A stretch of 64,000 nt of DNA from DATLLJ01 sp035537875 (lineage in GTDB: Bacteria; Acidobacteriota; Vicinamibacteria; Vicinamibacterales; CAVVIG01): assembly GCA_035537875.1 (NCBI GenBank), contig DATLLJ010000049.1:17649-81648 (forward strand). Direction: 5' to 3'. Below, piece after piece: positions 1-8,311 of this stretch. Each line of letters opens with the position of its first letter. Position 1 is the first letter of the stretch. The position numbers and the translations under genes were made by a program. The notes below the pieces were generated by a model. It was not told the DNA's origin. It ran no database searches and saw only the letters and a list, made by a program, of their open reading frames with translations.

Positions 1-387
1 CGGGAACAGCCAGATGAAGATCCCGCCGTTCATGCCGCGCGGACCGCAGTGAATGTGCGCCTGAACCACGTTGTCGATGTTCGCGGCGATCAGCTTGTAG
101 TCCAACGACAGCCCGTCCTCGGCAATCTTGAAGATAGCCTCGCCCTGCGCGCGCGAATCCTGGGGCGACGGGGCTGGTGGGACCGGCGTCGGTTCCTCGT
201 CACCGGACAGGTGAACGCTGTAGTTGTGGCGGGTGCCAGCGTGCCGGGCAGGATCTACGACACGCGGGGCGGGAGCTACGACAAGGGGTAGCGAAATCGA
301 CTCCGGCTGTACCGGCGTTCGCACCGAATCAGACGAACACCCCGCCGCAACTGCCACCGCCAAGGCAAACAAGACCAATCTAGGCAT
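1..387 (-). CDS. CHRD-domain lipoprotein, C-terminus beyond window
   Basis: This gene runs off the left edge of the window. The reverse strand opens with MPRLVLFALAVAVAAGCSSD, a lipoprotein signal peptide with lipobox AAGC at residues 14-17, so the mature protein should be anchored to a membrane through Cys17. A proline-rich spacer follows. From about residue 60 the sequence matches the CHRD family: HNYSVHLSGDEE, then an EAIFKI..LDYKL strand pair, then AHIHCGPRGMNGGIFIWLFP, with the conserved His-Ile-His and Gly-rich loop. CHRD domains are secreted beta-rich modules of uncertain role, named from chordin. The ATG has a purine-rich GGAGAGG stretch just upstream. It is transcribed divergently from the LprI-MliC gene. 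Family assignment is firm; function is unknown. Confidence 0.85.
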   Translation of the reverse strand, partial: MPRLVLFALAVAVAAGCSSDSVRTPVQPESISLPLVVAPAPRVVDPARHAGTRHNYSVHLSGDEEPTPVPPAPSPQDSRAQGEAIFKIAEDGLSLDYKLIAANIDNVVQAHIHCGPRGMNGGIFIWLFP

Positions 388-621
388 GCTGCACCTCTCC
401 CTCCAAGGACTTACGAGTTGTGAATGCGTTTACGGAGAACGTGGCAACTACGAATCCCGGCCGGCCTGACGCCTTTCCAGAAATCGAACCTTTGAAATCC
501 AGCCCGGACGATCGGGAAAGATTCCGGTTCCGTTCGAGCGCGCGGCAGCAAAGTGACTGCCAATGCCGTACTCTGCCGCATGCGCGACAATTCTTCGTGG
601 TCGTGAAATAACATAAGAACG

Positions 622-1290
622 ATGACGTCGACGAAGGCGGCCGCGTTGCTCGCGGCAGTCATCGCGGTCGGGGGCCATGCCGGCTATGCGGCACGCCAAT
701 CGGCGGTCGAGCATCAGCCGGCGATGGCGAGCTTCGACTGCGCCAAGGCCACCGCTGCCGGCGAGACGCTGGTCTGCGGTGACGCGCAGCTCGCGAGGCT
801 CGACGTTGAGCTCGCTCGTCTGTACCAGCTCGCGCGTGAGGCGCCGCAGCTCGAGGCGGGGCAGAGGAACGAGCTGGAAGCCTCCCAGCGAGTCTGGATC
901 AGAGGTCGCGACGACTGCTGGAAGGCAGACGACCGACGCCAGTGCGTCGCCGATACCTACGTGCTGCGGATCCACGAGCTCCGCCAGAACTACGTGGGCA
1001 CGAAAACCGCGGACCCCGCGGGCATTTCAACGGGTCCCTTCATCAGCCGCTGCCAAGGCCTCAACGAACTGGTCAGCACCCACTTCGTGAACGTGGAACC
1101 CCCGATGGTCTCGCTGCTGTGGCTCGACACCTACGCGCTCGTGCTGACGGCGGGGCCCGGCGCTTCGGGCAGACGATACGCCCGAAAGTACGAGGATGGC
1201 GAGTACGTCTATTGGGAGAAGGGCGACGAGGCGTTGTTCCAGGCACCCGGCCGGCGCGACGCGGTCTGCAGGATCACCGAGTCCAATTGA
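622..1290 (+). CDS. Secreted LprI-like / MliC-like double-domain protein (putative lysozyme inhibitor)
   Basis: The product is 222 aa with an N-terminal signal peptide (AAALLAAVIAVGGHAGYAA). Residues about 38-115 match the LprI/DUF1311 pattern: FDCAKATAAGETLVC, then LARLDVELARLY and a distal CWKADDRRQCVADTY, giving the four-cysteine helical domain. Residues about 140-220 match MliC, the membrane-bound inhibitor of c-type lysozyme: a starting Cys, then RYARKYEDGEYVYWEKGDEA and a closing Cys-Arg. Both families have been tied to lysozyme inhibition (LprI in Mycobacterium, MliC/PliC in Gram-negatives), so a fused periplasmic inhibitor is the natural reading; activity is inferred. It stands alone, divergent from the CHRD lipoprotein. 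The start is the first ATG giving a complete signal peptide; no strong ribosome site is visible. Confidence 0.8.
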   Translation: MTSTKAAALLAAVIAVGGHAGYAARQSAVEHQPAMASFDCAKATAAGETLVCGDAQLARLDVELARLYQLAREAPQLEAGQRNELEASQRVWIRGRDDCWKADDRRQCVADTYVLRIHELRQNYVGTKTADPAGISTGPFISRCQGLNELVSTHFVNVEPPMVSLLWLDTYALVLTAGPGASGRRYARKYEDGEYVYWEKGDEALFQAPGRRDAVCRITESN

Positions 1291-1445
1291 CACCACCCTC
1301 CTCTCTCCTTGTAACGTTCGTCGCGAATGCCACGTTCAACCACGCGGAGCTCGAACCCTGACGTTCCGGAGTGCTGGTCGCTGTCCGTCCAGCGGAACCC
1401 GCGCGATCGGCTCGCCGCGTGCACCGCCGAGAGGCGGCCGGCCAC

Positions 1446-1565
1446 GTAGTCGCCGGGCACCGTGCGCGCCGCGATGTTGAGCCGGTTCCAGCCGTTGATC
1501 GAGACGATCGACAGGCTCAGGTGCACCAGCTCGTCCTCCGAGAACTGCTCCCGCACACGCTCCAC
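1446..1565 (-). pseudogene. Carboxymuconolactone-decarboxylase/AhpD-like C-terminal fragment
   Basis: About 40 codons on the reverse strand read VERVREQFSEDELVHLSLSI followed by VSINGWNRLNIAARTVPG. This is the C-terminal helix pair of the alkylhydroperoxidase-like carboxymuconolactone decarboxylase family, whose members typically end near INAWNRL.IAFRTVPG. The N-terminal half, with the CxxC/His catalytic region, is absent, and the sequence after the motif does not look like a protein tail. I read it as a relic. A short perfect palindrome abuts its truncated end. Confidence 0.7.
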
Positions 1566-1566
1566 C

Positions 1567-1586
1567 CTAGGAGTCTTGACTCCTAG
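1567..1586. repeat. Perfect 9-bp inverted repeat, 2-bp spacer
   Basis: CTAGGAGTC-TT-GACTCCTAG lies exactly at the truncated end of the carboxymuconolactone decarboxylase relic. The spacer is too short for a good RNA hairpin, so a protein-binding site or a recombination scar is more likely than a terminator. From 1587 to 1858 I see no gene; that stretch precedes the pyruvate-kinase-like gene. Confidence 0.5.
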
Positions 1587-1858
1587 CCAAGCCGTCAGGC
1601 AGCAGGCAGTCACACGGAGGCTGTCCCGGGATCCATCCGTCGAAGCTCAACTGTTCACAGAGCGAGCACCAAACGGTCGGCACCGGCCGCGATTCTCTGA
1701 CGGCTCGGCTGTGTTGTTACACCGCCAATACACGCGTCGCCGATGATACGACTCGCTCGGGCGACGCCGGCACCCGGACCCCGGACGAAGTATGCTCGCG
1801 GAGATGAACGACCTAGCCTGCTCGTTGGCGGCGGACTTGCTGCCACGGAGAATGAGCC

Positions 1859-3838
1859 ATGACCGCACCCGTTGACGAATGGGCGAGCCTCATCGACGAA
1901 TTCGAGAGCATTCGTCGAGACATGCTGCGGCTGGTCGAGGACTCCGGCGATCTCCTGAAGAACGTCCACCCCGAGCAGCGCGAGAGCGCGCGCAACCTGC
2001 TGCACTACCTGGCGCTGCGGAGTCGCGACCTGCGTCCGCTGCAGGCTCGTCTCGCAGCCGCTGGGCTGTCGTCGCTCGGCCGTGCCGAGTCACATGTGCT
2101 CGCCGCCGTCGACTCCGTGCTCTTCGTCCTGCGTCGACTCGCAGGACGTCCGATTGAGGAGAGCGATCCGCGCGACGATCGCATCGATCTCGCGGAGGGC
2201 CAGCGCCTGCTCGACGCCCACACCGAGGCCGCGCTCGGTCCTCGTCCCGCCGGCCGCGGCGTCGCCATCATGGTGACGATGCCGAGCGAGGCCGCCGACG
2301 ACTACACCCTCGTGATGCAATTGGTGGAGCAGGGCATGGATTGCATGCGCATCAACTGCGCGCATGACAACCCAGAGCGTTGGGCGCGCATGATCGAACA
2401 TCTCAAACGCGCGGTCGATCGGCATGGCCGCTCCTGCCGAATCTTGATGGATCTGGCAGGCCCGAAGATTCGCACCGGGGCCATCGAGCCCGGGCCGGCC
2501 GTCGTCAAGTTCAGACCGCAGCGTGACGCTTACGGCCGCGTCATCGAGCCGGCTCGCGTGTGGTTGTTTCCCGAAGAGCAGCCACGACCTTCACCGACAC
2601 CCGCCGACGCCTCGCTCCCTGTGCCCGGCGCGTGGCTCCGTGAGCTTGTTCGCGGCGACCGGCTCCACCTGGTGGATGCACGCGACGCCTCACGCGTGCT
2701 GCGGGTGGTCGCGGTCGATGCAGAGGGCTGCTGGGCCGAGTCGAAAAAGACCTGCTACATCGAACCCGGGACGTCGCTACGTGTCGAGCGGCCCGGCGAC
2801 GGAACGGAGGATGCGAGCGAACTGGAGGCAAAGGTCGGACTGTTCCCGCCGGCGGAGGCACGGCTGGAACTGACCACCGGCGACGAGCTCATCGTTACGC
2901 GCCCGAGCATGGCAGGACGGAACGCGGTCCGAAACGACCGCGGCCGTGTCCTCACGCCGGCGATGATCGGCTGCACCGCCGAACAGATCTTCGACGACGT
3001 GCGGAGCGGCGACCGCGTATGGTTCGACGACGGCCGAATCGGCGGCGTCGTGGAACGATGCGAGCCCGACCGGCTCCACGTCCGGATCACCCGCACCCGG
3101 GCGCGTGGAGCCAGATTGGGGCCCGAGAAGGGCATCAATCTCCCGGACACCGTGCTCCACCTGGCCGCGATCACCGACAAGGACCGCGCCGACCTCGCCT
3201 TCGGGTGCGGCCGCGCCGACCTGATCGCGCTGTCGTTTGTCAACAGCGTGGACGACGTCCGCGAGTTGCGGGCGCTTCTCGAGCCGATGGAGGAGACGCC
3301 GCCCGCGATCGTGCTCAAGATCGAAACACGACGCGGGTTCGACAATCTGCCGGCGATGCTGCTCGAGGCGATGAAGGCGCCGCGCAGCGCGGTCATGATC
3401 GCACGCGGCGATCTCGCTGTCGAGTGCGGCTTCGAACGCATGGCGGAAGTCCAGGAAGAAATCCTCTGGCTCTGCGAAGCCGCGCACGTGCCGGTGATCT
3501 GGGCGACGCAGGTGCTCGAAACATTGGCCAGGGAGGGAATGCCATCGCGCGCCGAGGTCACTGACGCGGCGATGGCGCATCGTGCGGAATGCGTGATGCT
3601 CAACAAAGGCCCGTACGTCGTGCAGGCCGTCAACGTGCTCGACGACATCCTCCGCCGCATGCACGGGCATCAGGCGAAGAAGCAGTCGATGCTGCGCGAG
3701 CTGCGCCTCGTATCAGGTTTCCGGACGGCTCGGGCCAGGCGGCATACGGCGCCGCCCCGGGCGGCGAGCCCCGAGTCGCCTGAGCCCGCAAGGTCCGCCA
3801 CGAATCACGCACGGGCGGTCGCGGCGAAAGACGATTGA
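1859..3838 (+). CDS. Atypical pyruvate-kinase-family protein with N-terminal extension
   Basis: The 659-aa product has a helical N-terminal extension (about residues 1-135) and then a pyruvate kinase TIM barrel. Visible landmarks are MVTMPSEA and MDCMRINCAHD (first barrel strands, RxN), LMDLAGPKIRTG, a long inserted B-domain region (about 230-420), GINLPDT, IALSFVNS, VLKIETRRG (catalytic Lys and Glu), MIARGDLAVE and ATQVLETLAREGMPSRAEVTD. The allosteric C-terminal domain of ordinary pyruvate kinases is missing; after KGPYVVQAV there is only a basic tail. It may convert phosphoenolpyruvate and ADP to pyruvate and ATP, or act on a related phospho-enol substrate. GGAGAATGAGCC precedes the ATG. 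No glycolytic neighbours. Fold sure, physiological reaction less so. Confidence 0.8.
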   Translation: MTAPVDEWASLIDEFESIRRDMLRLVEDSGDLLKNVHPEQRESARNLLHYLALRSRDLRPLQARLAAAGLSSLGRAESHVLAAVDSVLFVLRRLAGRPIEESDPRDDRIDLAEGQRLLDAHTEAALGPRPAGRGVAIMVTMPSEAADDYTLVMQLVEQGMDCMRINCAHDNPERWARMIEHLKRAVDRHGRSCRILMDLAGPKIRTGAIEPGPAVVKFRPQRDAYGRVIEPARVWLFPEEQPRPSPTPADASLPVPGAWLRELVRGDRLHLVDARDASRVLRVVAVDAEGCWAESKKTCYIEPGTSLRVERPGDGTEDASELEAKVGLFPPAEARLELTTGDELIVTRPSMAGRNAVRNDRGRVLTPAMIGCTAEQIFDDVRSGDRVWFDDGRIGGVVERCEPDRLHVRITRTRARGARLGPEKGINLPDTVLHLAAITDKDRADLAFGCGRADLIALSFVNSVDDVRELRALLEPMEETPPAIVLKIETRRGFDNLPAMLLEAMKAPRSAVMIARGDLAVECGFERMAEVQEEILWLCEAAHVPVIWATQVLETLAREGMPSRAEVTDAAMAHRAECVMLNKGPYVVQAVNVLDDILRRMHGHQAKKQSMLRELRLVSGFRTARARRHTAPPRAASPESPEPARSATNHARAVAAKDD

Positions 3839-3880
3839 AGACCCGCATCGTCTCGCGCTGTTGGGGGGGAGCGGGCACCT

Positions 3881-4051
3881 GGCCGCCTCGCGATCGTCCC
3901 GGCAGACGAGCGCAAGAACGAAGACACCGAGTTCATCATGCTCAAGGATGGGCGGATCTATTTCGTCGGGCATGCCGAGGAACTGCTGACATCGACAGAC
4001 CCGTACCTGAAGGCCTATCTGACTGGGTGGTTTCCACCGCTGGTCCCGTGA
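3881..4051 (+). pseudogene. MlaF-type ABC ATPase C-terminal fragment
   Basis: In one forward frame the DNA reads RLAIVPADERKNEDTEFIML, then KDGRIYFVGHAEELLTSTDP and YLKAYLTGWFPPLVP before a stop at 4049. This is the typical tail of a phospholipid-transport ABC ATPase (MlaF/Ttg2A-like: FxML.DGRI.F.G...EL..S.DPYL..FL). The Walker A, signature and Walker B parts are absent, and the preceding DNA is the 3' end of the kinase-like gene. It is therefore a truncated relic. Confidence 0.65.
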
Positions 4052-4230
4052 GGCGAGGCAGCTGACCGCTCTTGCGTGCCCTTGCGTCATGGGTGCCGAA
4101 ATTCCGGCAGGCCTTCCGGCCGGTAGGTGCATCGCGGATGCCGGCATGTCATGATGTGATGTCGGCTTCTGCGGGAGCGGCCTGCCTCCAAGGTACGGCA
4201 CTTGCTGTCCTGCCCTTCGCTCAAGACGCC

Positions 4231-5601
4231 ATGATGACGGAGATCCTGAGTGCGATAGCGATCGCCGGCATGCTGCGGGCGCAGGCCTCAAGTCAGCCAG
4301 CGCCTCGCCTTGAACTTGTCACGACTCTCCGACAGGATGCGCGGGACCCCCCGGCGGCCCAGGAAGTCGGCCCGGAAAAGGACGCAAGCGGGTTCGTGTG
4401 GGACGAGCGGCCCTCGTTCCGGTTCCACGATGACATCCGAATCGACGTTCGGGCGAGGTTCCAGGCGGATGTCCGTCGATCGTACGACGGCGCGGACGTT
4501 CGGGCCGGGCTGAGGACGTTCGAGCTACCCCGGCGTCGCGTCGGTATCGAGGGCGAGCTGTTCAACCACATCGAGTTCGAGGTCGAGCGCGAGGTGAACG
4601 CCCGCGAGCTCACTGCCGTTGAGCTGGTCGAGGGCCTGAACCAGAAGACCCCATGGAAAGACGTGTACGTCGATCTCGACTACGTCGAGCGAGCGCAGAT
4701 TCAGGCGGGCAGGTTCAAGATTCCGTTCGGGAGGGACGAGCTGACCGGAATCGCCAGCAACGACTTCGTGTACCGATCGCTCGGCGCCGATTACCTGGCG
4801 CCGGGCCGTGACACCGGCGTCATGGCCCACGGCCGCTTCTTCCGCCGCGGCCTGAACTATTGGGGCGGCATCTTCAGACACGACGGCGACAACGCGCGGT
4901 CGAAGAGGATTCAGGGCGGCAACCAGACTGTCGCGATTCGCCTTACGGGCACGCCGTTCCGCCCGCTGGGTGCCGCGCTGAGCAATGTCGAGCTCGGAGT
5001 GGCCCTCACGGAGGGCGCCGTCTCCGCCGATTCGTTCCGCCCGAATGGTCTTCGTGGTCGGACTGTGGTGACCGAGGACACGGTTCTCAGCAGCGTCTAT
5101 GTGAGCGGCCGGCGCAGACGCTGGGAAGGCGATCTCGAGTGGCTCTGGGGCCCCGGTTCGGTGCGCGCCGAGTACACCCGCGTGTCCGACGACCGTCTGG
5201 GGCAGGGTGTCAACGGGCAGGATCCGTCCGATGCGCGCTATGGGTCATGGTACGCCGCCGTCACTTATCTCCTCACGGGCGAGACGAAGACCCGGCCCGT
5301 CAGACCGCGCGCCGAGCTCTTTCGCGGCGGCATCGGCGCCGTCGAGGTCGCCGCGCGGTACGAGCGGATCTGGTATGACAGCGCCGGGGCGGAGGACGTG
5401 GCGTCGAGGAATCCGCGCGCCGAGACGATCATGCCGAGCGGAGACCGCGTTCTGACGCTCGGGGTCAACTGGATCCTGAATCGCTGGATCACGCTGCAAG
5501 CGAACGCCATCCGGGAACGCGTGGAGGACTTGCAGCGGAGTCCCGTTCCGGATGGCGCGGCGTTCTGGAGCCGTGTTCTGCGGATCCAGTTCGTGCTGTG
5601 A
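4231..5601 (+). CDS. Outer-membrane porin of the OprO/OprP (phosphate-selective) family
   Basis: The 456-aa product starts MMTEILSAIAIAGMLRAQAS, a cleavable signal peptide, so I place the start at 4231 rather than at an upstream in-frame TTG at 4072. The mature part alternates amphipathic beta strands: FRFHDDIRIDVRARFQADVR, then RRVGIEGELFNHIEFEVERE, DVYVDLDYVERAQIQAGRFK, IPFGRDELTG, and a final strand ending in FVL, as expected for an outer-membrane barrel. The GRFKIPFG and DTGVMAHGRF segments are typical of the Porin_O_P family. Selectivity for phosphate or polyphosphate is a family association, not visible here. Its stop overlaps the start region of the next lipoprotein gene, so it heads a porin/lipoprotein/CotH operon. 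Confidence 0.82.
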   Translation: MMTEILSAIAIAGMLRAQASSQPAPRLELVTTLRQDARDPPAAQEVGPEKDASGFVWDERPSFRFHDDIRIDVRARFQADVRRSYDGADVRAGLRTFELPRRRVGIEGELFNHIEFEVEREVNARELTAVELVEGLNQKTPWKDVYVDLDYVERAQIQAGRFKIPFGRDELTGIASNDFVYRSLGADYLAPGRDTGVMAHGRFFRRGLNYWGGIFRHDGDNARSKRIQGGNQTVAIRLTGTPFRPLGAALSNVELGVALTEGAVSADSFRPNGLRGRTVVTEDTVLSSVYVSGRRRRWEGDLEWLWGPGSVRAEYTRVSDDRLGQGVNGQDPSDARYGSWYAAVTYLLTGETKTRPVRPRAELFRGGIGAVEVAARYERIWYDSAGAEDVASRNPRAETIMPSGDRVLTLGVNWILNRWITLQANAIRERVEDLQRSPVPDGAAFWSRVLRIQFVL

Positions 5602-5615
5602 CCGGAATCCGCTCG

Positions 5616-6071
5616 ATGAGACCGCCGAAGATCCGCGCAATCGTCCTCGCGCTGGCCGCGCTCGCCCCGCCGCTGTCCGCCTGCGATCGAAGCCCGTCCA
5701 TGACGCAGCCGTCTGACGGGCTGAACCTCGCGGGCATGTGGACCGGGTCCGCGTCGGATTCATCAGGACCGGGCGACATGAGCTGGCAGCTCACGCAAAC
5801 CGGCGCCTCGTTCTCGGGAACGCTGACGATGACCGATGCGGCCTCCGGATCTCACGGTCGCGGCTCGGTGTCCGGGACGGTGTCCGGCCCGGCGGTACGT
5901 TTCACGATGACCGTGCCGGCCGGCGGATTCGACGACCCCTGGACAGCGTGCAGCGCCGACGTGTCCGGCAATGCCCAGGCTACGTCGTCCTCAATCACGG
6001 CCGCTTACTCCGGGTCCAATTCGTGCACCGGCACGATCGCGTCTGGACAGCTGACGCTCAACCGACAATGA
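5616..6071 (+). CDS. Small lipoprotein between porin and CotH genes
   Basis: The 151-aa product begins MRPPKIRAIVLALAALAPPL and continues SAC, a lipobox (PLSAC), so it should be a lipidated periplasmic or surface protein. The mature domain is Ser/Thr/Gly-rich with repeating strands (LAGMWTGSASD, MSWQLTQTGASFSGTLTMTD, SGTVSGPAVRFTMTVPAGGF, TIASGQLTLNRQ) and three Cys. This is the small beta-barrel lipoprotein type common in Acidobacteria; no named family is recognised. A GTG at 5598 overlapping the porin stop would lengthen it by six residues; ATG 5616 gives the better signal peptide. Its stop overlaps the CotH ATG (ATGA), suggesting translational coupling. Confidence 0.75.
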   Translation: MRPPKIRAIVLALAALAPPLSACDRSPSMTQPSDGLNLAGMWTGSASDSSGPGDMSWQLTQTGASFSGTLTMTDAASGSHGRGSVSGTVSGPAVRFTMTVPAGGFDDPWTACSADVSGNAQATSSSITAAYSGSNSCTGTIASGQLTLNRQ

Positions 6072-7369
6072 AACCATTCGCCTTGGCGATCCTCGTAGCG
6101 CTGGCCTCGGTGGGGACGCTGGCGGACCAGGCGCGGCCGAGGCTGCTCGGCATCGGACCTTCGTCGGCCGCCTTGTTCGACGACTCGGCGCTCCACGAGA
6201 TCCGGCTGGTCGTCAACTCGCAGGATTGGGGATCGTTGAAAGAGCACTATCTCGAGAACACCTATTACCCGGCCGACTTCCGCTGGCGGGGCCAGAACGT
6301 TCGCGGCGTCGGCATCAGGTCTCGTGGGGGGGTGAGCCGCAGCCCCGTCAAGCCCGGGCTGCGCGTCGATTTCGATCGCTACTCGACCGACCAGACGTTT
6401 CTCGGCCTGAAGTCGATCGTCCTGCGGAACAACACGCTGGACGCGTCGAACATGAACGAGCGCCTGAGTATGCTGCTGTTCAGCCGCGTGGGGTTACCGG
6501 CCCCGCGTGAAGCGTTCACGACGCTCTACGTCAACAACGAATACGTCGGCCTGTACACGATTGTCGAATCAATCGACAAGAGCTTTCTCAGGCGCGTCCG
6601 TGGGGAGGACGAAGGGTACCTGTACGAGTACGTGTGGGAGAAACCGTATTACTTCGAGTACCGAGGGTCGGACCCGAAACTGTACGTGCCCCTGCCGTTC
6701 GAGCCGGAGACACACGAGGACGACCCGCGTCCCGAGTTCATCGAGCAGCTGGTCTGGACCATCAACGAAACGAACGATGCCGTCTTCCGCACGGCGATAG
6801 CCGAATACCTCGATCTCGCGAAGTTCATACGTCACGTGGCGATCGAGACGTTCATCGAGGAGAACGACGGCTTTCTGGGCTATGCGGGGATGGCGAACTT
6901 CTACTTCTATCGGTTCGCCAACATGAAGCTCTTCACGTTCATCCCGTGGGACAAGAGCGAGTCGCTCAAGGACGGGTTCCGGCGCAGCATCTTTCACAAC
7001 ATCACCGACGTGCCCGACTCGCAACAGAACCGGCTCTTGAGGCGGGCTCTGTCGTACCCCGACCTCTACAACCTCTACCTCGACACGCTGCTCGAGTGCG
7101 TGCGGTCGATGGGTCCACCGGCGACCGGAGGGCCAGGCTGGATGGAGTCCGAAATCGAGCGCCAGTACCAGCAGATTCGGGATGCGGCACGGGCCGATCC
7201 GGCGAAGCCGTTCAGCAACGACCAGTTCGAGAGCGCAGTGGAGTTCCTTCGAGTCTTCGCCCGGTCACGCGGCGATGTCGTCGCCGACGAGGTCGGCAGA
7301 TCGCGTCCGCAGCGGGTGCTGCGGGCGCCTTACTGGCAGTTGCCGCTTCCGAAGTCGCGAAACGACTGA
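6068..7369 (+). CDS. Secreted CotH-family kinase-like protein
   Basis: The 433-aa product has a signal peptide (MKPFALAILVALASVGTLAD). It shows CotH landmarks: HEIRLVVNSQDWGSLKEHY, YYPADFRWRGQNVRGVGIRS (the GVxxRG strand), GLRVDFDRYSTDQTFLGLKS, NNTLDASNMNERLSMLLFSR, EAFTTLYVNNEYVGLYTIVE, FIEENDGFLGY..NFYFYR and FTFIPWDKSESL. CotH proteins are atypical kinases that phosphorylate spore-coat or secreted proteins; the PWDKSES segment corresponds to the conserved metal-binding WD region. Whether this exported homologue phosphorylates a protein, the porin or a polymer is unknown. The ATG overlaps the lipoprotein stop, and the 3' end overlaps the convergent phosphoesterase gene by 40 bp. Confidence 0.85.
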   Translation: MKPFALAILVALASVGTLADQARPRLLGIGPSSAALFDDSALHEIRLVVNSQDWGSLKEHYLENTYYPADFRWRGQNVRGVGIRSRGGVSRSPVKPGLRVDFDRYSTDQTFLGLKSIVLRNNTLDASNMNERLSMLLFSRVGLPAPREAFTTLYVNNEYVGLYTIVESIDKSFLRRVRGEDEGYLYEYVWEKPYYFEYRGSDPKLYVPLPFEPETHEDDPRPEFIEQLVWTINETNDAVFRTAIAEYLDLAKFIRHVAIETFIEENDGFLGYAGMANFYFYRFANMKLFTFIPWDKSESLKDGFRRSIFHNITDVPDSQQNRLLRRALSYPDLYNLYLDTLLECVRSMGPPATGGPGWMESEIERQYQQIRDAARADPAKPFSNDQFESAVEFLRVFARSRGDVVADEVGRSRPQRVLRAPYWQLPLPKSRND

Positions 7370-8304
7370 CCGTCGATCGGCACGAACTCCCAATCGTAGG
7401 TGGTCGAACGAAGCGTCAACTTGAGCACGCCCCACGTCTGGCTCTCGACTACTTCGCTGTTGGACTGACCGGCGACTGCCGCACGAAGGGGGGCCCCGCC
7501 AGTCCCAACCACGAACTGGCGCACGCCATGCGGATCGAACCGGCCATCGGCATCCTGCGGTGCGAACCGCTCGTAGTGATGGTCGTGGCCCGTCAACACC
7601 ACCTCGGCGCCGGACTCGCTGAGCAGCCGCCACACGTCCGCCATCTGCGGGTTGTTGCCGTGCGCTCCGGAGCTGAAGAGGGGATGGTGCCAGTAGGCGA
7701 TCGTGCAGGCGCGAGGGGCAACGAGCAGGTCGTTGCGTACCCATTCGTATTGGGGCGAGCCGGAGTGCGCGGGCACGTTGCTGTTGAGCGAGAGAACGTG
7801 CCAACCACCCAGATCGAAGCTGTAGTACCCGAGGCCGGACGGGCCGGCGCGCGTGCCGAAATACGCGAAGTACGGCGCGCCGGCGCTCGCGTCCCAGTCG
7901 TGATTGCCCGGCGCGGCGTACGTCCGATTGCGATGGCGTCCCCAGGTCGGCTCGTAACAGTTGGCGTACTGCTCCGCCGTTCCACTCGGATAGACGTTGT
8001 CGCCCAGGACGAAAACGCTGCTCGCAAACCGGTCGAGTAGTCGAGCAGTCGCCTCGGTCGAATCAGAGCCGCACACCGCGATGTCGCCGGCGCCGACGAA
8101 CACCGCATCGCCTGCCGAGGAGGGGATGGGCGGCACCGGGGCGGCCGACTGGGCAGGCGGCAACGGCGCGAGAGGATTGTGCGATCCGCTACAGGCGAGC
8201 GCAGACAGGGCGACGGCGATTCCAGCGATCGGAAGCAGGAACGTTCGACGTGTCGGGGCGGGAAGTGCAGGATGTGCCAGGGGGAGCTTGCCCTTGAATT
8301 GCAT
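7330..8304 (-). CDS. Exported metallophosphoesterase, purple-acid-phosphatase-like
   Basis: The 324-aa product has an export signal with RRTFLLPIAGIAVALSALAC, a lipobox-like Cys after a Tat-like RR. The catalytic core shows the metallophosphoesterase motifs in order: VGAGDIAVCG (GDxxxCG), VFVLGDNVYPSG (GDNxY), APGNHDWDA (GNHD), IAYWHHPLFSSG (WHHP), and VLTGHDHHYERF (GHDHxYER). These bind the dinuclear metal centre. The GHDHHYER ending and HHPLFSSG resemble the small purple acid phosphatase/tartrate-resistant type. Substrate is not predictable. An upstream in-frame Met at 8340 would overlap the ABC exporter; I chose 8304. It lies 7 bp after the ABC gene, probably in one operon, and overlaps the CotH gene tail-to-tail. 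Confidence 0.85.
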   Translation of the reverse strand: MQFKGKLPLAHPALPAPTRRTFLLPIAGIAVALSALACSGSHNPLAPLPPAQSAAPVPPIPSSAGDAVFVGAGDIAVCGSDSTEATARLLDRFASSVFVLGDNVYPSGTAEQYANCYEPTWGRHRNRTYAAPGNHDWDASAGAPYFAYFGTRAGPSGLGYYSFDLGGWHVLSLNSNVPAHSGSPQYEWVRNDLLVAPRACTIAYWHHPLFSSGAHGNNPQMADVWRLLSESGAEVVLTGHDHHYERFAPQDADGRFDPHGVRQFVVGTGGAPLRAAVAGQSNSEVVESQTWGVLKLTLRSTTYDWEFVPIDGQSFRDFGSGNCQ

Positions 8305-8311
8305 CCCTATT

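Noticed and set aside
1859..3838. Assignment as ordinary glycolytic pyruvate kinase (pykF/pykA)
   Set aside because: The long N-terminal extension, enlarged B region and missing C-terminal domain differ from the standard enzyme, so no gene symbol was given.
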